Both the position numbers and the translations under genes were made by a program. Below, piece after piece: positions 23,817 through 35,402 of a DNA stretch of 64,000 nucleotides. Each line of letters opens with the position of its first letter. Position 1 is the first letter of the stretch. Origin of the DNA: Formicarius rufipectus (Eukaryota; Chordata; Aves; Passeriformes; Formicariidae); the NCBI GenBank assembly GCA_013399695.1, contig VXAU01002439.1:1-64000 (forward strand), given 5' to 3'. The notes under the pieces were generated by a model. It was not told the DNA's origin. It worked only from the letters and a program-made list of their open reading frames with translations, and searched no databases.

Positions 23817-25419
23817 GTTTGTCACTTACATAATCCCTCTGTTTCACCAGGGGATTGAGAGGAAGCCAAATCCTGAATTAGGATTATGATATCCAAGCAG
23901 ATCCTAATACCTTTTAAGGTGAACAGAGTACAAGTTTCATACAGAAGAAAATTTGCCCATCCACAGTGGGGCAGAATTTCTTAACTCTGCTCCAGGCTTT
24001 TTTGTTTGGATTCTGTCTATTACCCTGTGCAAGGATAGGATTTTATCCTGGGGATTCTTCATTGGATTCAATGTGACAATAGAATATTTGTTGCCAGAGA
24101 TGCAGCTGCTGTGACACAAATAAAGGCATTTTACAGCATCATGTAGATGTTATTTTAGTTGTGTCTTTTGAAGATGACAGAGTTCAGAGAATAAAAATAT
24201 ATCTCTCTATATAGATACAAACAGGCTTTAATAGCACTGCAGCTGCTTCAAAATGATGTCAATATTTCTATTTTTTAATCAATCTTAGCCCCTTCAGTCT
24301 TCCACTAAAGAAGGATGAGATCTGTCAATTCTTAATAGCCTTTGCTAAAAATTAAGGGGTTCTATTCTTCACACAAAGACACACCCTATGCTAGACACGT
24401 GTCCAAAAGCTGTTCTCCCTGGTGAGTTTGTTGGACAGTTTCACACCTTTTTTTCCCCTTGATAGGTGGGAAGATAAATATAAAAGAGGTAGAGGAGAGC
24501 AAAGCCGACTCCGTGTTGACATCCCCAGATCAAACTGCGATTAAGTTATTTCAAGAAAGGATCCCCTAGAGTAAAAACCTGCCTTCTGATAATTTTGGAA
24601 GCATCAGGACAGAGCAGCACTAAGACAGGCTCGGAGCGGATTAACCTTTACTTAAGGGCTAAGGAGCACACCCCAGCACCGGATATTTCTCCTTTGCACG
24701 TCTCGGGAGGATAAAACAACGCCGCGCTTTCATTTCCTGGCCATTTGTTTGCTACTACAAACACCCACAAATTCAGGCACCGCCAAATCCAAGTCGCTAG
24801 GCTTTATTAAGCCTGTAAAAAGGAGATGACAGTTCCAGCACCGCCACATCACGTTATCCACAGTAGGGCTGACTCTTGCTGTGCTTCCACCGTAGGAAAA
24901 CACAGATGAGTGTCCCCAGTTATGGGCAAAAAACCCCAACCAAACAACAGCCCAAAAAGAAAAGTCTGTAAGACTAAGAAGTGTCCTGAGCTCTCCAGAT
25001 TCCCCAAAGTGGAAAAGAGCACAGACCTGGCACGGTATCCCACAAACTCCCAGTTGAGACAACCTCTTCAACCTTGTGCCTCCTGTGTCCGACTCCGCTA
25101 CCGAGCCTCCCAGGGAAGCACAAGATCCACATCCCAAACCAAACACTCAGCCGGGAGTAACCACAGCCCTTAAGCACGACCTTTATAAACAAACGATGCC
25201 GGAGGGGATGGGGGCGGGAAGGAAGACGCCTCAAAATAGGCCCTTTTATTGACAGCACAGGGCTCGGACTGAGCTCACCACATTGTCGGGAACGCTTGGA
25301 AAAGGTGCCACCCCTTCGTTCTTGGAAATGCCCTCAAAAGCCGACTGAGCTCACCCAAACTGATGGCACTTGCATAATGGAACCATTCCACTCCTGCTGC
25401 ATCACTGCCCTTCCTTCCA

Positions 25420-25900
25420 GCTCCCCGGTTCCCGGAGGAGGCCACATATCCACGTTTGGCTTCAAATCCCGTGGCTGACAAGGATCGAGGGCTTCCCTTT
25501 CCCCAAGGGCGGGGAGCGTCAGGGGCTGAGGAGGACAAAGACATCCAAGGGATACGACGGGCAGCGTACGGCCCGGGGGACAGCGGCTCGGAGGGGCCAG
25601 CAGGAGCAGTGATTCCCTGGCAGCAGGAGCAGCGACTCCATCTGTGCTCCCGGGCTGGAAGTGGAGCAGGAGCGTCCCGCAGGGATGGGATGGGCTCAGC
25701 TCCCAGCCCGAGCCGCTCTCCTCCAGCCCGCTGGCATCGCCGGCACCGGCACGGCGGGTGGGGAAAGCTGGGACGGCAGCGCCGAGGGGAGGGAGCAAGG
25801 ATGTTCCTGGAGGATGGGGGAGAGCAGGGAACAGCAGGCAAATGCCACTCAGCTGGAGTTTTCAAGAGAGCCCTCCGAGCGAGGCTGTGCTGCTCCACAG
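25420..25900 (-). promoter_or_regulatory. CpG-rich block in intron 1, possible alternative promoter
   Basis: Isolated GC- and CpG-rich segment (CGGCACCGGCACGGCG, TACGGCCCGGGGGACAGCGG) within otherwise CpG-poor intron 1, about 3 kb upstream of exon 2. On the minus strand, donor-like GTGAGC sequences follow it near 25345 and 25278. This would fit an alternative first exon of STK38L, but an exapted or chance GC-rich segment is also possible. The long minus-strand ORF here (26228-25275) shows no recognisable domain. Confidence 0.35.
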
Positions 25901-27036
25901 AATAATGTAAAACCCCATGTGTCCGGATTCTGCCAAACCAGTGGTGACTCCAAACCCACGTCCTCTCTGGGGCACTTCTCAGCAGCTCCCACAGCCTGTC
26001 ATTAATGTTTTCCTTAGATTTCCTTGGGTTAGGACTCATGTTGAAGAGAGCAGAATCACTGAGGCTTCCAATGGCACCTGTTGCAGCAGCCCCCAAGAGG
26101 AGAGATGGAGGAAACCAAAGCACGTGGAGAACTGATCTCCCCTGAAACACAGCACTCTGTGGGATCACTTCCTCATCAGGAAGGGAGGAGAAGACAGAAT
26201 CCATTCTCATTTTTGAATCCATGTGCATAGTAAAACTATCCCATAGTCCCCACTCTGGACTCAGGGCATGTTAAAGCCCAGGAGCAAACATGTCATTCTC
26301 CCAGAGGGAAAAATCACCTTTTCCCCACAGGACAGAACGATGTTGCTGGGTCTCCCATTTGGATTTAAAATGTCAAGTTACACACAAGTTCAGCAGCACA
26401 GGGAACACCAATCCTTCCTCCAAAATAACCACATCAGTTCACAGAAAGACTGAGAATAACTGTTATTTATCTACTCAAGCACACCCCTAAGCCCAGCAGC
26501 CAGGAAGGCAATTGGCTGCTACAGTAAAAAAGGGTAAAACTGCAAAGTTCAGGGAGTTTCCACTCACAATTCTTCAATGAAAGCCTCTGGATAAGGCAGA
26601 TACCAAGACACACATGAAATCTTTTTTTTTTCAGCATGACATTGAACTTACCCCTGAAATGAAACACACAGAGAGCATTTTTCAAGAAACAGAAAGCAAA
26701 ACAGAACGGAGAGAGGCTTTTGGTGCCAGAGCAGTCCCAAAGCAAACTCATGCAGCTCCATAAAGTGGTACCTTCAGGAACTCCAGTTGTCACACCTCCA
26801 GGGGAGAAGTGAGGGCAGACTTAGAAATGCTGCTGGGCTCCTTCCAGACAACACAGCACAGCAGCTCCCCAGTCCAGGCACTAAAACCCACTGCTGACAA
26901 AGGGTTATATTTAAAAAATGAAGTGCTGTCTAGGAAAGCAGCATGGATACAGCCAGCTTTGGAGCAAAAGGGGCAGCCCTGCTGTCTCCAAATTGTTTGG
27001 ATTCTCTGAAAGGCGGGCAGGATATATATAAAAGTG

Positions 27037-27053
27037 AAAAAAAAAAAAAAAAA
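27037..27053. repeat. A tract (17)
   Basis: Homopolymer in intron 1, preceded by GATATATATAAAAG. No flanking direct repeat or processed-gene sequence recognised. Confidence 0.95.
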
Positions 27054-27376
27054 CAAACCCAACCCAGTATACACAAATAACAGCATGATTCACACCAAAT
27101 GCAGTGGGCAGGGACAGATAAATGGAATAAACAGCCCAAGGCTCAGCAGGACAGTGTGGTGGGACATGTTTGGAAACACAGCCCAATGTAACACACACAA
27201 ACACAGCGAGGGGACAGACGTTCAGCAGCTGATGGCCCCAAAGATGAAACAGAAGGAGAATGTGGCTGTGCTGTGGGATCAGCCCAGAGGGACAAGGACT
27301 TTCTGCACTACAGTTTCTGCAACTATGCTGGGAATATTTTCACCAACCAATTGTTTATACTGAACCTCCTCCTGGG

Positions 27377-27603
27377 GAGAATCCCAGAATGGTCGGGGTT
27401 GGAAGGGACATTAAAGATCATCCTGTTCCAACCCCCTGCCACAGGAAGAGACACCTTCCACCAGCCCAGGGTGCTCAGAGCCCCATCCAACCTGACCTTG
27501 GACACTTCCAGGGATGGGGCAGCCACAGTTTCTCTACAGAGGGACAGAATCCCCCCCTGCCCTGCTGCCCACACTGCTTTGGGAGTCAGCCCAACACACA
27601 GTT
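27377..27603 (-). mobile_element. CR1 LINE fragment with internal deletion
   Basis: Starts GAGAATCCCAGAATGGTC. After GGGGCAGCCACAGTTTCTCT it jumps to ACAGAGGGACAGAATCC, a segment that lies roughly 370 bp further along in the 5.5 kb copy. The two parts are collinear in the family, so this is an internal deletion, not two insertions. Confidence 0.88.
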
Positions 27604-28705
27604 GGCTTCCTGCCTTCTTTTTCTGTAACTTTAAATCCACTTCCAAAGCTTTTGATTAACACATAAAATGCTCCAGGACCCTGAATCAAGGCAAGAAAAC
27701 TCCACTCCTCATATCTCTGTCAATTATGGGCCACCCTTTGCCACATCTTGGAGCTTGATCTCAATACCTGTGTTATTACTATATACAGCTTCCCATGTTC
27801 AGAACAGAACCCTGTCTAAAGTTCACTCATGCTAATAAAAAAACCCCTTCACTCAATAGGTTTTCACCTAATATTCCCATTCCAGCCTCAGGATGATCCT
27901 AACTGCTGTTCTGGAGCTCAGAGTTATCTGAACAGCATGTTTGCCAAGCACTGCTCTGGAGGTGTTTCAGACAGAAAAATAAATACTACATTCTGAAACA
28001 ATTCATGTTTTCAGTAGAATCACCATTCACAAGTCTGTTTTATTTAATCTGCCACCTGAAGGAAGCAACATTCCCTGACAAAGAAAATAAATCAGATACT
28101 TCATGTGGAGATTCTTCCTCAGGGTTATTGCCACGACCAGATCCTTCTGACACTCTCCAGTTTTCACAACAGTCCCCACTGAGAGGGAAAAATTAAACAA
28201 AATCTCAAGACATGAAACTCCCCAATGCTGCATTATGTTTGAGTAAGTTTTGCTACTTTAAAGTTACAGGATGAAATATATTTGCTCTATTTAAAGAAGT
28301 ACTAAGAAACCAAGTAAAATTAGCCCAGTCAGAATAGGCTTTGCTATTTAAAAGTAGAAGATGCTCAGATGTTTTGGCCATTTTAAGTCATTCCTGCTTT
28401 CCCCACGGAGTGTCTGGGTGAGCTGCCCTTTAATAGTCCCAGTTAAAAGCAGCCAGTACTCCAGGACTGTGCCTGGCCCAGCTCCTAAACCAAACCCAGG
28501 GGATGGTCCCAGTGCCTGATCCTGAGAAAACCTGGAGGAGACACTCACAGGCACTCAGGAGGGAAATGCTGCAGCCACGGTGATGGTGGTGACACCAGGG
28601 GACCCCAAGGGACAGAAGAGCTTAATAAACCCAAAAAAAGAGAAAAAAAAAATGCCTTGGAGAAGATTCCTACACCTATAAATCCCCCAAAATGTCAATG
28701 ATTAG

Positions 28706-29254
28706 TGTGATAAATCCTATTATGATTCATGTCAGTGAAAGCCAAATGGGGAATTGCAGCAGCATAAAGGGATCAAGTTGCTGTTACTTCAGAGGTGCTG
28801 TGAGTTATGGTGAAACTGTTTAGTTTCTCTTCTTTACCAAAACAATGCGAGTTATAGTAGAACTGTTTAGTTTCTCTTTCTTATCAAGGTAATGTGAATT
28901 ATGGTTGAACTGGTTAGTTTCTCTGTTTCCCTATCAAGGAAATACTTGAATTATGGCCAAAGTGGTTAGTTTCCCAGAGCCCTTATCAATGAACGTGTGA
29001 ATTACAGTGAGTGGAACTGACACAATAAAGAAATATGTGTTGAATACTGTTCAGCATCACATTGTAAAATGTCTGTGTATATGATGTAATGAATGTGGGT
29101 GAAGTAACTGGATAAACCCCCAATCTGTGCTGTGTTTGGGATGCGGTTTTTGGGGAGCAAGAACTCCACTGCATCCAGCATTGCTGTTTGCTTTCACCAA
29201 ATAATAAGCTCTTATTCTAAAACTCACTTTGGGTCAGAGACTCTCTTTCTAACA
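28706..29254 (+). mobile_element. Solo long terminal repeat of an endogenous retrovirus
   Basis: 549 bp beginning TGTGATAAAT and ending TTTCTAACA, flanked on both sides by the same 5-bp direct repeat ATTAG (28701-28705 and 29255-29259). The ends form a weak TGT...ACA inverted repeat. The U3-like part has four 47-52 bp tandem copies. AATAAA occurs at 29024-29029, and an AT-rich palindrome AATAAGCTCTTATT lies near 29203. No gag, pol or env sequence is present, so it is a recombination product. A 5-bp duplication fits class III (ERVL-like) or some class I elements better than the 6 bp of ERVK. Orientation is inferred from the signal order. Confidence 0.78.
28800..28996. repeat. Four 47-52 bp tandem repeats inside the solo LTR
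   Basis: Units start near 28800, 28847, 28894 and 28946. Each has a GTGAGTTATGG-like start, then ACTGTTTAGTTTCTC and a TATCAAGG-like end, and a further partial unit follows. Repeats of this kind in U3 commonly act as enhancers. Confidence 0.8.
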
Positions 29255-32200
29255 ATTAGAGCAGACCAAAAGCCCCTCTGACAGACCCCAGCAGCCCCTC
29301 CCAACCCAGGCCACGGCTGTGCCCACACTCGACGCTGGAAGGAGCCAGGACTGAGTGGAGCCATTCCGATTCCCACCAAAGCATCCTCCTCCCTCCCTCC
29401 TCCTCTCCCTCTCTCTGCCTCTCCGGGTGCTGCGCCAGCAGGAGGAGCTGCACGGCCCACGCTGAGGCACCAGGCTGAGAAGAACCCCCTTTGGGAAGGC
29501 TGCTTTCACCTGCTTTCCAGGGCTGAGCCTGCTCCTTCCTCCCCAGGGAGCCCGTCCCAAAACACGGGGCGAGTGACAGAGCCGCCTCGTCTTCTCATTT
29601 GGCTCCCAGAGACTAATCTCGGAAATCATCCCAACACACCCGCTGAAGTGATAAGGAAATATTTCCTAATATGGAATAAAAGCTGAATATTGCAGTTGTG
29701 CTGCACTCCAGGATTTCCTGCTATTCAACACGGTTCTCTCGTGGACAGGGGGCCGTGATTCAGTTCTCTGCTACTTTTGACGGGCAGCGAATACAAATCC
29801 CCTTCCCTGACAGGAAAAGGGGGAAACTATGTATTGATACACAAAAATATATACGGGGATACACATAAACTAGGCATACCTACACCTAGAGAAGATAGAT
29901 ACACTACATTTATTTCCCTTTCATCTTTAGTCCACTTAAAGCAGCAAAGAAACTTCAGATCCCAGCGTTGTAACCTTGGCTTTCCCAGACAAAGGGAGAC
30001 TGGTCATCTGAAGTTTAGAAACACAAACCCACCAGGGAGGTCACTTCATGTTGGCTTCACTTGCCTCAAGCTTTGGCCATACACTGACATTCTTCATGCT
30101 CTGCTATCTGCAGTCTGTCCCAAAGCCAGGAGCACATTTTGAGACATCCCAAAATCTTCATGAACTCAGTTCCTTCAAAAGAACTCATTTGATTTTCTGG
30201 GCTTTTTAAGACAATCCAATCACTTGGGGTTTAGAAGTACCCACCCAGACTGCTTCACTCTGTGTGTGTGAGGACACCCCACCCACAGGGGACACAGGGT
30301 GGTTGTGCTTCTGCTCCACCAGCCAGGATGGAGGGCCAGAGCCAGGAACAGGGAGGGAGGAGCGGTGTTGGTGTACCTACACACTGCTGTCCTCCAAGGA
30401 GGGCTCCCAGGGGAAGGTCAGCTCAGGACAACACCCTGCATGGCTAAATTTAGCACAAGCCATGATGAGGGAACCAGACCTGCAGTCCCATCCCTTTCTT
30501 CCAGGATTTAGCGAGTCGATGGGGTTTAATTTCCCGGGCACAGGAGGCAGCAGGAGCCTGCTGGGAAGCCAACAATGCCGGGCAGTGAAATGGCACTTGA
30601 CAGTTTTGCTTCAGCTCACTTGGATCTGTCCCGTCTCCTCCCTCTCCCCAGGTTTCACAGCGCTACAAATCTTTGTCCTCTCAGAAGTGTCTGAAAACAG
30701 GAAGCTCTTCTGTTTACGGGAGGCATTGCATTCCTGTGCACTTAAGCATTTTCACAGCTCTTAGCAGGTACTTGCATCAAGGCATTTGAGATCTCCTAAT
30801 TTAACTGGCATTAAAAAAAAAAATCCAGCTGTAAATCTATTGCTGCAATGTTGCAGGCCATGAAAGAATCGCAAACAGAATAAGATCAAAAATCTGCTTC
30901 CTCCTCAGTCGGTTTTCTGGATGAAGTTCTACTCAGGTCTAACAAAAAATATATCCCACTCCAAACCTTTTGCAACTGTCCAAGAGGAACATTCAGTCAC
31001 AGTGAAGTTTTCTACCTCTCTCATGGCCAAGAGACACAACTTAGGACAGAAGGAAAGAGAAGGAGCTTCTGATGCATCTCCCACATAAAGTGCCAATGGA
31101 ACAGCAACACGTTGTTGGCTTTGATACAAGACACTGTACTCTCACATTTTAGGCACACTGCAAAACTCTTGTTTTCCAAGGAGCCTAGGAAAGCAGGACA
31201 TTTGGGAACCAGGAGGGACTCCTGCATCACAGAATGCTGGAGGAAAAGAGAGCACTGCCTTTGCTTTTCTCTCTCACCGATGGACTTTTGAATCCCCGAC
31301 TCCTGCCACACTCTTTATAGATCCCATCAATCAAATTAAGTAATTCCACATGATAAGTGGGTGCCAGCAAAGGAGCTGGGCTTCTAAACGAGCTGCAGAA
31401 CATCAGTGACCTGCAATGGCCTGTGCAGAGCCTCTAGTCAGGGTTAATGAGCACAACAGACCCCTGTGGCCCTACAAATCCCTAAATGCAGGTAGGGCAT
31501 GTTGGCAGCATGTGCAGGACTGGAAACAGATGTTTGCCTGCTCAAAGCCCCCTATAACAGCTCATTTCTTTAACTGCGGTTTTTGGAGGAGGAGATACCT
31601 GTTGGCGCACAGAGCAGATCCCCTTGGTGAGGCCCATAAATACATATATCTAAACCTATCACACTGTATCAATGTAGGTATCACTTTGGAGAACAAAAAT
31701 ACACTGCAATAAGCTGGGGCTTATCCCTCTGAAACTCAGAGTTTAGCTATAGAGGAAAACAGCTCATCCAAGGCAGACTCAGAGCCCTTGTGGGATCCCA
31801 GAGTCTTCCTGCAGCTTTTCCTTCATGTCCCAACTGCTCTTCTCCTCTAGGGCTGAAGGGTGATTGGGAATGCTTTGTTGTGATCCCTGCCACACAATCA
31901 CATTCACCCTTCGAGGAAGATAAGAGAATGGGAAGAAAGGAAAAGGCAATAAAAGACTGGCACTTAAGGGAAAGAAGATGACGTTTGTGATGGGTATTTC
32001 CCAGTGAAAGGCAAAGCTCACTGGGAATGGAGGGTGTTTTCCTTTAAACTGGCCTCAGATATTTGACTCCATTATCTGATTGCCTAGTTAAAGAACAAGA
32101 GAGGCAAACAGGGTGTGGGTAGAAGCCCTGGCTATATCCAGCTGCAAGACAAAGCGTGAGGGAAAAGAGGCTTAAGAGATCTGCTCAACTTTCTCTAAGA

Positions 32201-33484
32201 TATTAGGACTGGATGCTAAACATGCAAGAAAGGGACAATTTCCAGATTAAAACCAAATAAATCTCCAAGAGCCCTGTTTCTTCCTATGCTTTCCAGATGA
32301 AACAGATTATGGCAAGGAGAACAGAAACAGGTGGCAAATTCTCTGGGAACGACCCTTTCCCACCAAGGAAGCCTTCAGAACAGCCTTGGAGCATGTCCTT
32401 AGGGTTAAGCACTCTTGAGTAAGAAAAGGAGCAGGACTCATCAGCAAGGAGGACTCTTCACCGAACACAGGTCACCTCATTCCAGGGAGGAGAAGCAACA
32501 CTTGTGCTCCTGCAGAATAGCTCTCACTGCTCCTTTCAAGGGTGTGACTACTGCCCTGTGAGGTGACCAAGGGCCATCGTGCCTCCAGTCCTTCATCTGT
32601 CAAGTGGAGATAAACACAAGTCACCTGCAGGAGACCTGAGGAAATGACACTTCAGGGCAAACTGGGTACAGCTGGAGCCTGGTGGAGTGGCAAGTGAAGA
32701 AATCCTTCAGGCAGCCAACTGAACTGCTGGACAAGCTGGATGCAACCAGCTATTTCCCATAAACAGCAACCAGAGAAAAACCCAAATAAGCTGTAGGAAG
32801 AATGAGATCATTTCCACTTGTGAAATATTATTTAACATTAACATTTCCTTATAGGGACAGGCCCTGTGCTCAAGGCCCTGACACTGAAAGGACACACATT
32901 GCTGCCAAATCCTGTCTGAAGGTCTACAATTGCTTCTTAGAAAGACAGGTCCCTCCCTCTGCACTTGGCTGCTCCCTCCAGGCCTGGCCACACATTCCTG
33001 CAGTTTTCCTAATGCAGACAGAGGTGAGTCAGGCAAACTCAGCTGCAACAACACAGAACACAATCCACCTGGTTTTCCTGGGAATGGCTCATTAACAGCA
33101 ATGCCTGGCACCTGATCTACAGGGACACACCAGGAACAGCCACTTTCAGGCTCACTCTAATTTTTCCCACCTTCCTTAGTGCATCTCCTCTCATTCCACT
33201 GGACTCTCCCAGCAGAGTTACCAGCTCAGGTAATCCCAAACACAACCTCAAATGGTAACTTGAGGTGGACAAATCCATCTGCAAAATAAAACTCCCTGAA
33301 ATTCCTGGTATTTGCCAATGATCCAAGTGCTGAGGTCACGAATATTGTGAGTTTTCTAATTGCAGATGCTGCATGTATGGAGGAAGGATGCACTCGTGGC
33401 TACAACACAGGAAGCTGCATTAAGAAACAGATGATCTGGGTGCTGTTTTATTTCCCCATGTGCAGACACAAACCCTACAGGATT

Positions 33485-33501
33485 AAAAAAAAAAAAAAAA
33501 A
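33485..33501. repeat. A tract (17) with purine-rich flank
   Basis: Homopolymer followed by GGGCGGGGGGAGAGGGGAG. Confidence 0.95.
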
Positions 33502-34586
33502 GGGCGGGGGGAGAGGGGAGAAAAATGTACTTAGGGTGTGCCTCAGTTACCCTGCAAAAAAACCAAACATCATCCCTGTAGCCAGCAAGGCATGGTAGGA
33601 GGCACAAAGGACTGTGGTCTTAAGTATTAAAATTCATAAATTCATCTTGCAAATTCATTATTTAACCCAAAACATGGCCCCTTCTTTGTCACTGCACTTG
33701 TGTGAGCTGCCCATGTGATGACTGTAGACACTGGTCTGGGTGCTGTGGGTTTGGAAGGGCGTGTGGCAAGATAAGCAGCTGAGATGGTTTGCCCTGTCCC
33801 AAGGATGGGGCTGGAATCTCAGATTTCACAAAGAGGAGAAAAATATATGGAAAAGATCAAGAGGAAGGACAATGAAATATTAATCCACTGCAGGAGGCCA
33901 AGTTTGGTGACAGTAGCTCCAAGTTGAGCAGGCTCAGTGAAATGCTGCTCCTGTGAGTCCAGCTGAAAGCATTCCTTGGAATGACTCCCCAGCCAGTGTT
34001 TACACACTCTGCTGCTCATATGCAAATAACATCAATCAGCTGCTTTTTAAAGTGCTGGCAAACAGCCAGCGTTGGGCAAGTTTGACACTTTCCCAGAGAG
34101 CCACACAACATCAGGAATGCAGTTCCTCACACCGATGGAACACAGGGTAACAGAGAACACATCCCAATTCCACAAGTCCCTGGGAAGCAGCTTCACTGCT
34201 CCGTTCTCTGCAGTTCTGGAAAGGCAAGAAGCACCAAAAAAAATTAAAGAGAAGGCAGTCTAATAACGTAGTATTAGCACAGAATCAAACATTTACATCT
34301 GTGATTCCTCAGGTGATTAATTATTGCTTCAACTGAGCCTTAAAACACATTTTAACTGCACTCATTTACACAAAGAGAACCAAGAGAAACCCCTTATTTT
34401 AGAAGCACCTCTGGCAGTCAGAAGAGGCCTGTGGAAAAACTACCACTTGGTACTCCCCAGATGATGCCCCACTGATGCTGAGCTCTACCTCCGTAGCCTA
34501 GATCCATAATAAAAATGTCATTATGCTCCCCAGATCTAAGATGAGAACTCAGGGATGGAAGCAAGATCTGGAGCTAGGCTGCCTCC

Positions 34587-34606
34587 TTTTTTTTTTTTTT
34601 TTTTTT
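34587..34606. repeat. T tract (20)
   Basis: Homopolymer in intron 1. Confidence 0.95.
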
Positions 34607-35199
34607 CTCCTGGCATCCCCTCAGGTGAAATTTTGCAAAATAAATGATGAAAATTCCAGCAAATCCTGAAAGCACAGGGAAGCTGCTGGCAGCCTCCAGG
34701 AGGGAAGGTGTGCCCTCCCTCTTCCCAGCATGCCCAGAGCTGCAAAGGTCTCTTGGGGTTGCTGCCAAGCCTCAAGCTGCTTTCCTCTCCTCTGGGTTAT
34801 TCCTCATGTTAAGAATGCCAGAGAGGATCTTCATCTCCCAAAGAAGTGGAGCTGCAGCTTTATCCTGCTTCCCTGGCTGAGGGACCTTCCTCCCAGCCCT
34901 CAAGAAAAGGTGGTTTTTGCCCCTTTATTTTCCACCCAGATCTCAGCGTGCTTTGCAAAACTGAAATGTGAAACACATGATGTTGGCAAAGGAAGTAGGC
35001 AACTGAATCAGGCCTGACTGGGAAGGAAAGGAAATTAAGCCAGGCTTGATCCTGGGAGGAGCTGGAAGGTTCATGAGGAGCAAGGGAAGGACTTGAGCAG
35101 AGATCCCTGCCTTGTAACAAGTGTCTACAGCAGCCTGTAGGGAACAGGCCCCTTCCAAATCCACCTTTTAGCAGCAAGAATAGAGCCAAGATAACACAG

Positions 35200-35330
35200 A
35201 AGCATCGAGGTTGGAAAAGACCTTCAAGTTCAACGAGTCTACCCCTTGATTAGACATCAACCATGGCATGAAGTGCCAGGCCCAGCCATTCCCTGAACAC
35301 ATGCAGGGGTGGTGATCCATAGACAGGGAC
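35200..35330 (-). mobile_element. Old CR1 3' fragment
   Basis: GAGGTTGGAAAAGACCTTCA, then degenerate CR1-like sequence (CATGGCATGAAGTGCC). Same orientation as STK38L. Boundaries approximate. Confidence 0.7.
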
Positions 35331-35347
35331 ACAGCACTCTCCACATG

Positions 35348-35402
35348 CAGTCCTCAAAAAAAAACAACAAACAAACAAAACCCCAAAAACAAAAACAAGA
35401 AA
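35348..35402. repeat. A-rich simple repeat (AAAC-type)
   Basis: CAAA/ACAA units directly after the CR1 fragment at 35.2 kb. Confidence 0.85.

Noticed and set aside
25275..26228. 317-codon minus-strand ORF
   Set aside because: Lies over a CpG-rich intronic block with low stop density. No domain, no in-frame link to STK38L and no recognisable family; reported only as a possible promoter region.
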